Shown here: one piece after another, positions 29,573-38,637 of the stretch
How the letters are laid out: each line of letters starts with the position of its first letter
Position numbering within the stretch: position 1 is the stretch's first letter
Origin: Photorhabdus noenieputensis
GTDB taxonomy: Bacteria; Pseudomonadota; Gammaproteobacteria; Enterobacterales; Enterobacteriaceae
Length of the DNA stretch: 64,000 bases
Assembly (NCBI RefSeq): GCF_018448935.1
Contig: NZ_RCWC01000032.1
Span: 1 to 64,000, forward strand
Direction of reading: 5' to 3'
Program-made: the position numbers and the translations under genes
The notes under the pieces: generated by a model
The model's database searches: none
Told to the model about the DNA's origin: nothing
The model's input: the letters and a program-made list of their open reading frames with translations, nothing else

Positions 29573-29604
29573 TATACCCGTTATCTTTCAATTCATAGGG
29601 TATA
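29573..29604. repeat. Internally deleted ERIC remnant between tnaA and tnaB
   Basis: TATACCC (29573-29579) and GGGTATA (29598-29604) are the exact ends of the two full ERIC copies in this window, joined by only 18 bases that match their sub-terminal parts (ATCTTTCAA on the left, TTCATA on the right). It can still form a 7-bp stem in the tnaA-tnaB message. Confidence 0.65.
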
Positions 29605-29655
29605 GTAAGCAATAAAATTGGGGATGCCCTCAGACAAGCAGCATCCCGATCTTTA

Positions 29656-31056
29656 TTATTGAATTGGTTTTAATCTTGCAACGAAATGACGTAGTACGGA
29701 TGGTTCATAAGTAAAAGTTAATCCTTTAATCTGAGAAAATCGCTCCTTCAAGGAAATAAAGGCTTCTACAACATAATCCATATGATCATTAGTATAAACG
29801 CGACGAGGAATAGTTAATCGCAAAAGCTCCATTGGTGATGGTTTCTGTTGCCCGGTTTTTGGATCACGACCTAATAACAAAGAACCAATTTCCACACTTC
29901 TTATTCCCGCCGCCAGATATAACTCATTATTCAGTGCATGAGCCGGGAATTGTTCCCCCGGAATATGCGGTAATAATAATTTAGCATCAACAAATACCGC
30001 ATGACCACCGGTTGGATATTGTATAGGAATACCTGCCTCTCTTAATCTGTCACCTAAATAAGCCACCTGATTAATACGATATGCCAGATAATCTTCATTC
30101 ATCCCCTCTTCAAGGCCAATTGCCAGTGCCGCCATATCGCGCCCGGCAAGACCGCCATAAGTCACAAACCCTTCCATTGGCACACAGCGGGTACGCACTT
30201 CATTAAAGAGATCTTCATCACCACGGAAACAACAAAGACCACCAATATTAACTAAAGGATCTTTTTTAGCTGACATTGTTAACATATCGCCATATTGATA
30301 CATCTCCTTGACGATCTGTTTAACGGATTTATTTTCATAGCCCTTTTCTCTTTGCTTAATAAACCAAGCATTTTCACAGAAACGAGCTGAATCAATCACT
30401 ACAGGAATATCATGTTGCTTTGCAATCTCATACACGGCTTTCATATTAGCGAGAGAGATGGGCTGACCACCAGAACTATTACAGGTAACGGTTGTCACAA
30501 TCGCGACAACATTATCAGCGCCTTGTTCTGCTATCGTTTTTTTCAATTCATCAATATCAAAATCGCCTTTCCAGTCATAATACGTAGTTGTATCAAAGGC
30601 TTTTGATGTGACGACATTAATCGCTTTCGCGCCATTTAATTCAACATGAGCCGCTGTCGTATCAAAATGGAAATTAGAAATAAAGACCGGATGCTTTGCA
30701 CCACCTTGCGCTTTTTTACGGGCAATTAATGTCGGGAATAAAATCTGCTCAGCTCCGCGCCCCTGATGAGTTGGAATAGTATATTGATAGCCAATTAATT
30801 CATTAACTTTATCACATAGATGATAATAATTACGGGAACCTGCATAAGCCTCATCCCCCATCATCATGCCCGCCCACTGGCGATCACTCATTGCTCCGGT
30901 ACCGGAATCTGTCAGCAAATCAATATAAACCGCATCACTGGGTAATAGAAATGGATTATATCCAGCTTCTGCTAATGCTTTTTCACGTTCAGCACGGGTA
31001 GTCATGCGAATATTTTCTACCATTTTAATACGGAAAGGTTCTGGAATACGTTTCAT
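29656..31056 (-). CDS. tnaA: Tryptophanase TnaA
   Basis: This 466-residue PLP enzyme splits L-tryptophan to indole, pyruvate and ammonia. The PLP Lys is K265 in [13 protein letters not shown], and [10 protein letters not shown] near 95 binds the cofactor phosphate. The sequence follows tryptophanases of the Proteus type ([27 protein letters not shown]) and ends [11 protein letters not shown]. Tyrosine phenol-lyase, the nearest relative, has TMSGKKDCLVNIGG instead. It is preceded by tnaC, so expression should depend on tryptophan and, through the CRP-type site upstream, on catabolite control. The indole produced may act as signal or as a precursor. Confidence 0.96.
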   Translation of the reverse strand: MKRIPEPFRIKMVENIRMTTRAEREKALAEAGYNPFLLPSDAVYIDLLTDSGTGAMSDRQWAGMMMGDEAYAGSRNYYHLCDKVNELIGYQYTIPTHQGRGAEQILFPTLIARKKAQGGAKHPVFISNFHFDTTAAHVELNGAKAINVVTSKAFDTTTYYDWKGDFDIDELKKTIAEQGADNVVAIVTTVTCNSSGGQPISLANMKAVYEIAKQHDIPVVIDSARFCENAWFIKQREKGYENKSVKQIVKEMYQYGDMLTMSAKKDPLVNIGGLCCFRGDEDLFNEVRTRCVPMEGFVTYGGLAGRDMAALAIGLEEGMNEDYLAYRINQVAYLGDRLREAGIPIQYPTGGHAVFVDAKLLLPHIPGEQFPAHALNNELYLAAGIRSVEIGSLLLGRDPKTGQQKPSPMELLRLTIPRRVYTNDHMDYVVEAFISLKERFSQIKGLTFTYEPSVLRHFVARLKPIQ

Positions 31057-31178
31057 ATATATTTTTTATCCAATAGTTGGCTATACGCATATTTCAGACA
31101 AATTTACAAAAACAGCCAGAAATATGCCAAAATAAATGCAATGATTAAAAAATTTAATTTTAAATATAACCAGAACAA

Positions 31179-31277
31179 CTAATCAGGGAAAAAATGAGAA
31201 ATACGATGATCGACATTAAACCATGCTTGAACATTACAAGAACAAATAAAACAATAACGTAAAAATATAGAAATCAT
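31179..31277 (-). CDS. tnaC: TnaC leader (arrest) peptide of the tna operon
   Basis: A 32-codon frame 122 bp upstream of tnaA that ends in WFNVDHRISHFFPD. It keeps the features needed in E. coli TnaC: Trp, Asp four residues later and Pro twelve residues after Trp (W12, D16, P24 in E. coli). Tryptophan makes the ribosome stall on such peptides, blocking Rho from terminating before tnaA. Here one Asp codon follows the Pro before a TAG stop, whereas in E. coli the stop follows the Pro directly. The SD (AGGGA) is about 15 bases from the ATG, and a stop lies four codons upstream, so ATG 31277 is the only start. Confidence 0.85.
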   Translation of the reverse strand: MISIFLRYCFICSCNVQAWFNVDHRISHFFPD

Positions 31278-31338
31278 AAAATTAATTTATTCCCTGATTA
31301 AAATCAGCCATTAAGATATAGATAATATTTAAATTATC

Positions 31339-31354
31339 CGTGACCAATTCCACA
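31339..31354 (-). promoter_or_regulatory. CRP-type binding site upstream of tnaC
   Basis: Read on the - strand this is TGTGGAATTGGTCACG, which matches the CRP consensus TGTGA-N6-TCACA at eight of ten positions. It lies 62 bases upstream of the tnaC start. The E. coli tna promoter is CRP-dependent, so the position is sensible. The core promoter itself is not clear. Confidence 0.6.
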
Positions 31355-31603
31355 AAAACAAAAATATTATAAATATCATTTTACATATGAGTTCAATTTA
31401 ATGAATCGTATAAATCAACAAGAAAAACAGATAATAAATTGAGTTTAATAAAAATAACAATACAATTAAACACCATCAATTAAAAAAATCACTAACACAG
31501 CAAACCACCCCATAAGAGCTTAAAAAAACAAGTTAAATAACGTAAAAATTAATAGAGTTATTTACTCAGTTTTTCCAGAAATAAAAAATAGCTTTATTAG
31601 ATC

Positions 31604-31730
31604 TATACCCTATGGATTTCAAGATGGATCGCGACGGCAAGGGAGCGAATCCCCGGGAGCATAGAGAACTATGTGACCGGGGTAAGTGAGCGCAGCCAAC
31701 AAAGAGGCAACTTGAAAGATGACGGGTATA
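31604..31730. repeat. ERIC element, full length (127 bp)
   Basis: Begins TATACCCTATGGATTTCAAG and ends GGGTATA, with inverted ends. Internal blocks AATCCCCGGGAGCATAGAG and GTGACCGGGGTAAGTGAGCG resemble the ERIC primer regions. Its length equals the standard 126-127 bp of enterobacterial repetitive intergenic consensus. A second copy in opposite orientation is at 40350-40472. It lies between tnaC and the VOC gene. Confidence 0.85.
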
Positions 31731-31827
31731 TTACTATTTAATTTATTAGGCTATAATATTTTTATTCTGGATAAAATTAATCCATTCTCATATAATAAAA
31801 TAAATATCTTAGAATATAGGATAACAA

Positions 31828-32259
31828 ATGGAACAACATAAGCCCTATTGGAATCGTATGGTTCCAGAACTTACTGTTACTGATTTTTCTCTATCTCTGG
31901 ATTTTTATCAAAACATTCTCGGCTTCCAATTGCTTATTCGACGAAGTAATCCAGATTTTGCATACTTAACACTTGGTGAAGCGCAACTCATGCTTGAAGC
32001 ATTACATGATGATGGCTGGAACACAGCCCCATTAAATTATCCTCTTGGAAGAGGCGTGAATTTTCAGATTGAAGTTGATGATTTAGCACCTTTACTGCAC
32101 AGCTTAAAAGTTAATAACATCAAACTATACCAAGAGGTTAAAGATAATCACTACCGTATTGATGAAGTGATTGCATGCCAACGAGAATTTCTTGTACAAG
32201 ATCCTGACGGTTATCTGCTACGTTTCAGCCAATTTATAGAGAACATAATGTCATATTGA
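31828..32259 (+). CDS. VOC-family protein (glyoxalase/bleomycin-resistance fold)
   Basis: A 143-residue single-domain VOC protein. The first beta-alpha-beta-beta-beta unit has VPELTVTDFSLSLDFYQNIL and the second ends VQDPDGYLLRFSQ, the usual bleomycin-resistance-type ending with a Glu/Asp-rich metal or ligand site. The start follows AGGATAACA. Such proteins either sequester glycopeptide antibiotics or act on small metabolites; sequence alone does not decide. It stands alone between the ERIC element and the small secreted protein. Confidence 0.85.
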   Translation: MEQHKPYWNRMVPELTVTDFSLSLDFYQNILGFQLLIRRSNPDFAYLTLGEAQLMLEALHDDGWNTAPLNYPLGRGVNFQIEVDDLAPLLHSLKVNNIKLYQEVKDNHYRIDEVIACQREFLVQDPDGYLLRFSQFIENIMSY

Positions 32260-32415
32260 ACATAATATTTTGCTATATCAGACAATTTGCTCACATTTCT
32301 TCAATATCTAATCTGAAACTATTTCAGTAACACTCATAGCAATATTATGTTATTAATTTAAATAGTCTCATTCAATTGATATTAAAATAGAATATTAGTA
32401 ACTAAAGTTAATTTC

Positions 32416-32444
32416 AAAAAAATTCGCCCTAATTAAAGGGCGAA
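32416..32444 (-). terminator. Rho-independent terminator for the small secreted-protein gene
   Basis: TTCGCCCT (32423-32430) and AGGGCGAA (32437-32444) pair across a six-base loop. On the - strand the hairpin is followed by seven T residues (complement of 32416-32422). Confidence 0.75.
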
Positions 32445-32527
32445 AAATAGAGATAAAGAAAGGTAAAATTTCGCATAATACTATAACTGTGCTAACTTAA
32501 TATTAATAGAATTCCATTTTCGATTAA

Positions 32528-32758
32528 CTATTTTTTTTCAGATACAATAGACGTTGAATAATCAGAATTTAAATGATTAGGAGTTTGAGAACCGATAATA
32601 CATGTTGTAGTATTAGATGAAAAAATAACGCATTCTGCCGCACATATAGGAAAGTACGGAGACAATATACAAGCATGGGTAGATGTAGAAAAAGCAGAAA
32701 AGAAAGTCAACGTTAAAATGGCCCAAAGTAACTGGTGTTGTGGTCTATTTGTCATCAT
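32528..32758 (-). CDS. Small secreted protein with four cysteines
   Basis: A 76-residue product with a clear Sec signal (hydrophobic core LLWAILTLTFFSAF, probable cleavage after STHA). This leaves about 47 residues with four Cys (mature start CILSPYFPICAAEC, then TTTC), which could form two disulphides. AGAGAGGTGAT just before the ATG pair is a strong ribosome site, and an intrinsic terminator lies downstream on the same strand, so it looks like a true single-gene transcript. I do not recognise the family. The Cys after the signal is a poor lipobox match. Confidence 0.55.
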   Translation of the reverse strand: MMTNRPQHQLLWAILTLTFFSAFSTSTHACILSPYFPICAAECVIFSSNTTTCIIGSQTPNHLNSDYSTSIVSEKK

Positions 32759-33140
32759 ATCACCTCTCTGAATGGTATATTTTCATTTCCTTATATTCGA
32801 CTCCTTTAAATTAATTATAGAGCAAAATTTAACCGCAAAGTTTTTTTTATCACTTCGTTGATAAATCGTTTAAGTTGTCATAAAAATTTGAATAACCAGA
32901 TTCTAAAAATCTCATAACTCAATAAAATTATTTATCAATATTAAACTATAATCAACATTTGAATAAAGTTATCTAATGGTTTAATCCGCATAATAAGATA
33001 ATTATAACTGAAAAAGTTGATATCTTATAAATAAAAATAATTAATCAAAGAAACTATATGAAATTTTTTTCAAATTTGGCGTTTAAATTTTTTATCAATT
33101 CAGGTAATCATTTAAATATCTTAATTATTTACAATTAAAT
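32759..33140. other. AT-rich intergenic stretch, nothing identified
   Basis: About 380 bases of very AT-rich DNA upstream of the small secreted-protein gene. Its promoter should lie near 32770-32830. I see no other gene, RNA or repeat. Confidence 0.4.
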
Positions 33141-33428
33141 TTATTTACTTTTTGATCTACATTTCCTCACAACAAACGTACTATAACTAAATGTATTAAC
33201 TAAATATATTAATAATACTGTAGCCACAGTATACGCATCCGTAGCGGGAAAATAGGTACTAAATTTGGCAACCTCCTTCGACCATGACAAAATCACTTGG
33301 TTCTCAAATTCCACATTCACCATGTATAACATGCCCGGCAAAAATTCATCAGTTTTTCTAACATATTAGACAAATGGCGACGCTGATATTTGTTGCCAAT
33401 CATTCTCCTTATGACGCTCGTTGGTCAT
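33141..33428 (-). pseudogene. Possible decayed small gene with an internal stop
   Basis: On the - strand an ATG at 33428 opens a frame (MTNERHKENDWQQI) that meets a TAA at codon 21 and then continues in the same frame to 33141. The continuation has protein-like composition, including FATDAY-type and hydrophobic VATVLLIYLVNTF segments. One in-frame stop splitting a longer frame is suggestive of decay. I do not recognise the family, and it may be chance. Confidence 0.25.
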
Positions 33429-33616
33429 TATTTAATTTGCACCACAAAGAGTTTCTAAAACAGAACAAACCCAATCATAGAATTCATTTTTTTATCTTTC
33501 TTTATCTCATCTCTGTTAACGGATAAATAAACCATGTACAATGCGCAGATATTTTTTGAGTACGCGGCATCTCAAGAAATAATTCATTTACCTTTTTCAA
33601 TAAGCAGGTTTTTCAA

Positions 33617-34957
33617 ATGCATCAAACTGATGTTACTGAGCGTTCGCTCTTTTCATTAAGCTGGCCGATTTTTATTGATATTCTCCTTCATCTGGCCACT
33701 TTATTAATTAACACTTATATGGTGAGCCACGTTTCTACTTCTTATCTGGCTGCTATGGCTGTAGGTAATCAGGTATTTGATCTGTTTATCACTATATTCA
33801 ATTTTATCAGTGTTGGATGCACTGTCGTCATTGCTCAATATATTGGCGCAGGCAAACGGGATAAAGCTAGCCAGGCGATCCATATTTCTATTGCATTCAA
33901 CTTTTTGCTTGGGTTTAGCTGTGCACTGATTACTGTCTTCTTCGGCTATAAAATCTTGCATATCATGAATATGCCGGAACATCTGATGGAAGATGGTTTC
34001 AACTATCTGCACATTCTCGGTATCTGTCTGATCCCCGAAGCCATTTCGATTATTCTGGCTGCTTGTCTGCGAGTTTATGGGAAATCGAAAGCGGCGATGT
34101 ATGTCACTTTGATTGCTAACTTGCTGACAGTGATAGGTAATATGATCGTCCTATATGGTTTCTTCGGCTTACCTAAATATGGTCTGGAAGGTGTCGCCTG
34201 GTCTACGGTCTTTGGCCGGATTGTCGCCGTGATCCTATTATTTTGCCTGCTCAGTTATGGCCTGCGGATCAAATTTACGCTGGCAGGTTTCCTGCGCTGG
34301 TCACAAGGTATGTTGGGCAAAATCTTATATATCGGTTTACCCGCTGCGGGTGAAAACGTAGTGTGGATACTGCAATATATGGCAGCTATAGCATTCATTG
34401 GGCTAATGGGTGAAATTCCATTGGCAGCACAAACACTCTATTTCCAGCTATCGTTGTTCGTGATGTTGTTTGGCATTTCTATCAGCATCGGTAACGAAAT
34501 TATGGTCGGCCATCTGGTCGGCGCTAAGCGGTTTGAAGATGCTTATATTCGTGGCCTTAATAGTCTGAAAATTGGTTGTATCGTCACTATTGTAGTGGTC
34601 ACCGCTTTCTGGTTTTTCAGAGTGCCAATTCTGCATTTTCTGACGCAAGATGAAGCCATTATCAAACTGTTGTTACCACTATTCTTACTGTCCGTTTTTA
34701 TGGAGCCAATCCGTACCGCGAATATCGTTATGGTGAACGCACTGCGCGCTTCCGGTGATGCGCGTTTCCCACTCTATGCGGCCATGTTCTTTATGTGGTG
34801 TATTGCTATTCCAGTGGGATACTTTTTGGGGATCAAAATGGAAATGGGCATTTTAGGCATTTGGATCGGTTTCTTCTGTGATGAATGGTTGCGCGGGCTC
34901 ACTAACATCTGGCGTTGGAAATCTAAAAAATGGCAAACTAAACGGCTCGATATTTAA
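33617..34957 (+). CDS. MATE-family multidrug/toxin exporter
   Basis: A 446-residue protein with 12 predicted membrane helices in two MatE halves. The family start is LSLSWPIFIDILLHLATLL with MVSHVS; the second half begins GKILYIGLPAAGENV. MATE proteins export cationic drugs or metabolites using Na+ or H+ gradients. It is monocistronic, with a hairpin terminator 39 bp after the stop. The substrate is unknown; it lies upstream of the nucleotide-type cluster but a 790-bp gap separates them. Confidence 0.9.
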   Translation: MHQTDVTERSLFSLSWPIFIDILLHLATLLINTYMVSHVSTSYLAAMAVGNQVFDLFITIFNFISVGCTVVIAQYIGAGKRDKASQAIHISIAFNFLLGFSCALITVFFGYKILHIMNMPEHLMEDGFNYLHILGICLIPEAISIILAACLRVYGKSKAAMYVTLIANLLTVIGNMIVLYGFFGLPKYGLEGVAWSTVFGRIVAVILLFCLLSYGLRIKFTLAGFLRWSQGMLGKILYIGLPAAGENVVWILQYMAAIAFIGLMGEIPLAAQTLYFQLSLFVMLFGISISIGNEIMVGHLVGAKRFEDAYIRGLNSLKIGCIVTIVVVTAFWFFRVPILHFLTQDEAIIKLLLPLFLLSVFMEPIRTANIVMVNALRASGDARFPLYAAMFFMWCIAIPVGYFLGIKMEMGILGIWIGFFCDEWLRGLTNIWRWKSKKWQTKRLDI

Positions 34958-34995
34958 GAGAATAGTTAAAGTTCCTTCCAGTTTCCCCACACACC

Positions 34996-35024
34996 ATAAG
35001 AGGTACCCAATGGGTACCTCTTAT
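34996..35024 (+). terminator. Hairpin terminator after the MATE gene
   Basis: ATAAGAGGTACCC (34996-35008) and GGGTACCTCTTAT (35012-35024) are a perfect 13-bp inverted repeat with a three-base loop. No long T run follows, but the stem is strong and sits just past the stop. Confidence 0.7.
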
Positions 35025-35813
35025 TAAAACGCACAATATTCATTTCCATTGCCTCCGATATTCTTGATGAGCAAAAAGCATTGTTAAACATAGCGATTAA
35101 TATCATTCCAAATATACATTTATACAAAATAACCAATGGAATTATATCATCACAATAATATTGTGATATGAATTGTCATTTTTAGTGATTAAAAAAAATT
35201 ATTTTTATAGCAATTATCTATGGAATATTTTCATACATAATATAAACAAATAATTCCCACTGAATAAATAGAATGTAATTGCATATTTATTATCGTTACT
35301 ATTTTAAATTCTAGGCGATGATATTTTACTCATAATTAAAATTAACCAAGCCAATAAACACAATTATTAAACACTTTTATTTAAGATAAATTTATATATA
35401 TTACATCCATTTCCTAAAAAAATAGATCTATATTACTTTTGCAATTAAAATATTAGATAAACAGTGCCCAAATCTTTCCTATCAACATTAGCAGAATTAA
35501 TTCTTTATATATTTAAACTGAATCGTTGTTTATCTAACTTAAAAATAACTCTTCCTAAGTAAATATAAAACCAATTGGCTTAACAAAGTTATCTAAATTG
35601 TCATATTTAGCTAATAACCTTATTGAGAAATTTTTTCTTTCCACTATTATAAATCGATGAAAGGTTATTGAGTTTATTAAACCAACCCTTTACTCTTTAA
35701 TCCGATTTCTTTTTAAAAGAAGCAAAAGACATATTTATTCGTTACATTACAAGCTGTAATTGCATTAATCACAATCGTTATTAATTTTTAAATAATTAAT
35801 TAGGATGCATTCA
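35025..35813. other. Long AT-rich stretch before the HisA-like cluster
   Basis: Nearly 790 bases, strongly AT-rich, with no frame of note, RNA or repeat that I can see. Its right end should hold the promoter of the five-gene cluster. Such long AT-rich leaders are typical of silenced (H-NS-bound) accessory clusters in these bacteria; that is inference. Confidence 0.4.
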
Positions 35814-36590
35814 ATGATAAGTAAGGAAACATTCGAGATATTTCCCTCTATAGATATTGTTGACGGAATAGCAATGACATCAAATTCCGCAATTCGATTA
35901 ACCCGTGGTGAAAGCCCCACATTACGGCGACCTTTAGGCACTCCGGCGGAAGTGGCTCTCGCCTGGCAAAATGCCGGGGCAAAATGGATACATGTTGTTG
36001 ATCTTGATGCTGCATCAGGGCGAGGCTCAAACAGCCATCTGATTGCTGATGTCCTTGCTGCGGTCAATATTAATGTACAGGTCTGTGGCGGAATCAGAGA
36101 TGAAACCATCTTGCGCAAAGTATTAGCAACCGGATGCCAACGAGTTAATTTGGGGACCGCGGCATTAGAAAATCCAGATTGGTGCGCCCGAGCGATTGCA
36201 GAATATGGCGATAAGATCGCCATTGCTCTGGATGTAAAAAGCACACCAGAAGGTTATCAACTGGCTACGCATGGATGGAATGTCAGCAAAGGCAATCTCT
36301 GGGATGTTCTTGAGCGTCTAGACAAACAGGGTTGTCAACGCTACGTCGTCACCGATATTGAGCGGGGAGGCATGATGAGTTCGCCAAACTTCACGCTATT
36401 ACAGGAAGTCTGTGCGAAAACATCATCACCCGTTATTGCCGGCGGGGGAGTATCGAGCCTGGATGATCTTCGCGCTTTAGCCGATCTGTCCACTATCGGT
36501 GTCGAAGGTGCAATTCTTGGTCAAGCTCTACATATTGGTAAGGTTCCTCTCGAAGATGCCCTTGCTGCAACACAATCATCGAGACGTTGA
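35814..36590 (+). CDS. HisA/PriA-like sugar-phosphate isomerase paralogue outside the his operon
   Basis: A 258-residue (beta/alpha)8 protein of the HisA/HisF family. Catalytic Asp equivalents are D14 in FPSIDIVDG and D181 in VVTDIERGG, and phosphate loops are CGGIR (92-95) and AGGGVSS (209-215). HisA isomerises ProFAR in histidine synthesis. Here the loop after D14 is about six residues longer (IAMTSNSAIRL), and canonical TDxxxDG has become TDIERGG, so the substrate may differ. Start ATG 35814 has AGG nine bases upstream; ATG 35805 abuts the SD. No other his genes are near; it leads a cluster with PRTase, HAD, PurA-like and Nudix genes. Confidence 0.82.
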   Translation: MISKETFEIFPSIDIVDGIAMTSNSAIRLTRGESPTLRRPLGTPAEVALAWQNAGAKWIHVVDLDAASGRGSNSHLIADVLAAVNINVQVCGGIRDETILRKVLATGCQRVNLGTAALENPDWCARAIAEYGDKIAIALDVKSTPEGYQLATHGWNVSKGNLWDVLERLDKQGCQRYVVTDIERGGMMSSPNFTLLQEVCAKTSSPVIAGGGVSSLDDLRALADLSTIGVEGAILGQALHIGKVPLEDALAATQSSRR

Positions 36591-36592
36591 AT

Positions 36593-37795
36593 ATGCCTGA
36601 ATTTTTATCTCCTGCTTTGGATCTTCGCTCTATTGGTTTACTGGGCGAATTACGTAGCGTGCCCAACACAAGATATTTAACGAAAGAAGTAATGGCACTA
36701 CCTAGTTTACTCACGGAGAAGCCAGAATTTGTGGGTTCCCGCGGTGCTGCCTATTACGAACAAAAACCTTGTCACGAACTACTGATGACGGCGAAATATT
36801 ACACAGAATATATCGCTCAACTTGAGTGTAGCGACAAGCTGTGTACTGCCCCATCAAAATATATATTGGCCGATCATAGCCTGGCAAAACTGCTCAGAAT
36901 TGTTGATAGCTTATTAAGTTCTCCGCAGACGGTTAACGAAGATATTGTGTCATTTATTGATGGGATCAAAGAGTGTGCAAAAGTCGTCAGCTCAACGCTA
37001 ATGGGCACAGCATTCACTTTTTCACCCTCGCCGATCCATGACCTGAAATTACCTTCATCTACGGAACACCAAGTGCCCAGACCGTTTATTGAAGGAGATA
37101 ATCATCTGTTAACTTTGGCCGCAGCCCAAATTGACAAATGCCCCAACTCATCTGTTATTGGCATCATGTTAGGAGGATCAGCGGCGGCGGCAGTCACAGC
37201 CGCAGCATGGAATAGTGAGCTAAATTTAGTGAAAGTTTCCCGTTACGATGATACCTCTCACAAAGGCAACCATCTCTGGGGGCGCAATATTCCACCTGAG
37301 CGAACCGTGACAATTATTGATGATAATTGTGGAACAGGTGACACCTTACGTCAGGCAATCGATCTGGTCATGGCCCAAACCGGGCAACGTCCGAAGGCCC
37401 GAGCCGTCGAACTGCATTGGGAAAAATTATTACGCACCCGCGTTTATGGACATGCTGATCGTGTATTCAGCCCTGAAACTTTAGATGTATTGACGCCTTG
37501 GTGTTTCAGACATCATCGAGTCCTGAATCGTTTAATTCATCAGCCTTTCGCTGATGATAAATATACTTATACAACTACGGCGGATTGGGTTGCCTATTCA
37601 TACAGTTTATTGTCCGTCCTTCATGACACCCTGACAGACTCAACATGGGCAGTCAAATTATTGCGTTTTTTATTAAATCTAAAAGCACAAACACCGCTGA
37701 ATTATGAACAGCCAATCGATGCATTTAAAGCCTTGGCACACCAATGTCCTGAATGTTCAGCTCGCAAAAACTCGTTTGGAAAAGGAGTTAATTGA
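36593..37795 (+). CDS. Type I phosphoribosyltransferase-like protein
   Basis: About 400 residues. A PRPP-binding motif VTIIDDNCGTGDT at 239-251 (four hydrophobics, two acids, then TG) marks a type I PRTase fold spanning roughly 165-290. GIMLGGSAAAAV at 190-201 would be the pyrophosphate loop. N- and C-terminal parts are unfamiliar; the end carries a CPEC pair and HxCxxC-like Cys (HQCPECSARK) that might bind metal. The start is ATG 36593, 2 bp after the HisA-like stop, so the two are coupled. It probably transfers or exchanges a base on a ribose-phosphate. Exact reaction unknown. Confidence 0.75.
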   Translation: MPEFLSPALDLRSIGLLGELRSVPNTRYLTKEVMALPSLLTEKPEFVGSRGAAYYEQKPCHELLMTAKYYTEYIAQLECSDKLCTAPSKYILADHSLAKLLRIVDSLLSSPQTVNEDIVSFIDGIKECAKVVSSTLMGTAFTFSPSPIHDLKLPSSTEHQVPRPFIEGDNHLLTLAAAQIDKCPNSSVIGIMLGGSAAAAVTAAAWNSELNLVKVSRYDDTSHKGNHLWGRNIPPERTVTIIDDNCGTGDTLRQAIDLVMAQTGQRPKARAVELHWEKLLRTRVYGHADRVFSPETLDVLTPWCFRHHRVLNRLIHQPFADDKYTYTTTADWVAYSYSLLSVLHDTLTDSTWAVKLLRFLLNLKAQTPLNYEQPIDAFKALAHQCPECSARKNSFGKGVN

Positions 37796-37797
37796 TT

Positions 37798-38457
37798 ATG
37801 ACAACAGCACATATTATTTGGGATTGGAATGGCACATTACTTAATGATGTCAATGTTTCATTGAGCGCAACCAATTTCGCACTAGCAGAAATTGGTATTG
37901 AACCACTGACGCTGGATCAATATCGGGAACATTATTGTGTTCCAGTACAAACTTTCTATAAACAAGTGATTGGCCGAGAACCTTCATCTTCTGAATGGTC
38001 AGTAATCGGAAAAATATTTAATTTTCACTATCTCCCAGGTATTCAGAAAGCCAGTTTAACAGAAGGTGTAAACCAGCTCCTCGCTTCCCGCTATGAAACA
38101 GGTGCAACTCAGTCAATATGCTCATTGATGGAGCATCATGAATTGGTCCCTATGCTTGATAATCATGGTATTGGCAAATTCTTTACCCAAATAGATGGCA
38201 GAAATACGCCATTATTGATCACCGGCAAATCAGAGCAATTGGCTAACCATCTCAAAAAACTCAATGTTTCTCCTGAACAAAGTGTGGTTATTGGCGACGC
38301 CACCGATGACGCAATTGCCGCATTAGCAGCAGGAACTCATGCCATTCTTTATACCGGAGGAACCCACAGTCGTGTCAGTCTTGAAACTGCCGGTGTTCCC
38401 GTGGTTGATACATTAAGTGAAGCGTTATTAATAGCTGACTCTTTGGTCCATAAATAA
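37798..38457 (+). CDS. HAD-superfamily phosphatase (DWNGT subtype)
   Basis: A 219-residue HAD hydrolase of the phosphoglycolate-phosphatase type. Motif I is IIWDWNGTLLND with nucleophile D9; the usual second Asp (DxD) is Asn. Motif III Lys is in TGKSEQ and motif IV is IGDATDDAIAA. The cap region (about 20-85) is helical. GGAG (37784-37787) serves ATG 37798; a TTG at 37792 overlaps the PRTase stop. It could remove a phosphate from the product of the neighbouring genes. Confidence 0.82.
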   Translation: MTTAHIIWDWNGTLLNDVNVSLSATNFALAEIGIEPLTLDQYREHYCVPVQTFYKQVIGREPSSSEWSVIGKIFNFHYLPGIQKASLTEGVNQLLASRYETGATQSICSLMEHHELVPMLDNHGIGKFFTQIDGRNTPLLITGKSEQLANHLKKLNVSPEQSVVIGDATDDAIAALAAGTHAILYTGGTHSRVSLETAGVPVVDTLSEALLIADSLVHK

Positions 38458-38637
38458 CTATAAATAGGTTGTTCAAAATAATCGGATAAGAAAAGGGATA
38501 ATTTATAACGGTGTACGAATAGATAGTTAGCATATTAGTTTTAAAAGAGCAGATTATTCATCTTAAAAAAGATTATCCAAACTGGATGATTTAACTATTA
38601 TTTAGGGTAAATCAATAAATAATTAAGGAATAGATTC

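Noticed and set aside
31604-31730. Possible CRISPR-like repeat structure
   Set aside because: The palindromic repeat occurs as isolated copies 9 kb apart, with no spacer series; it is an ERIC element.
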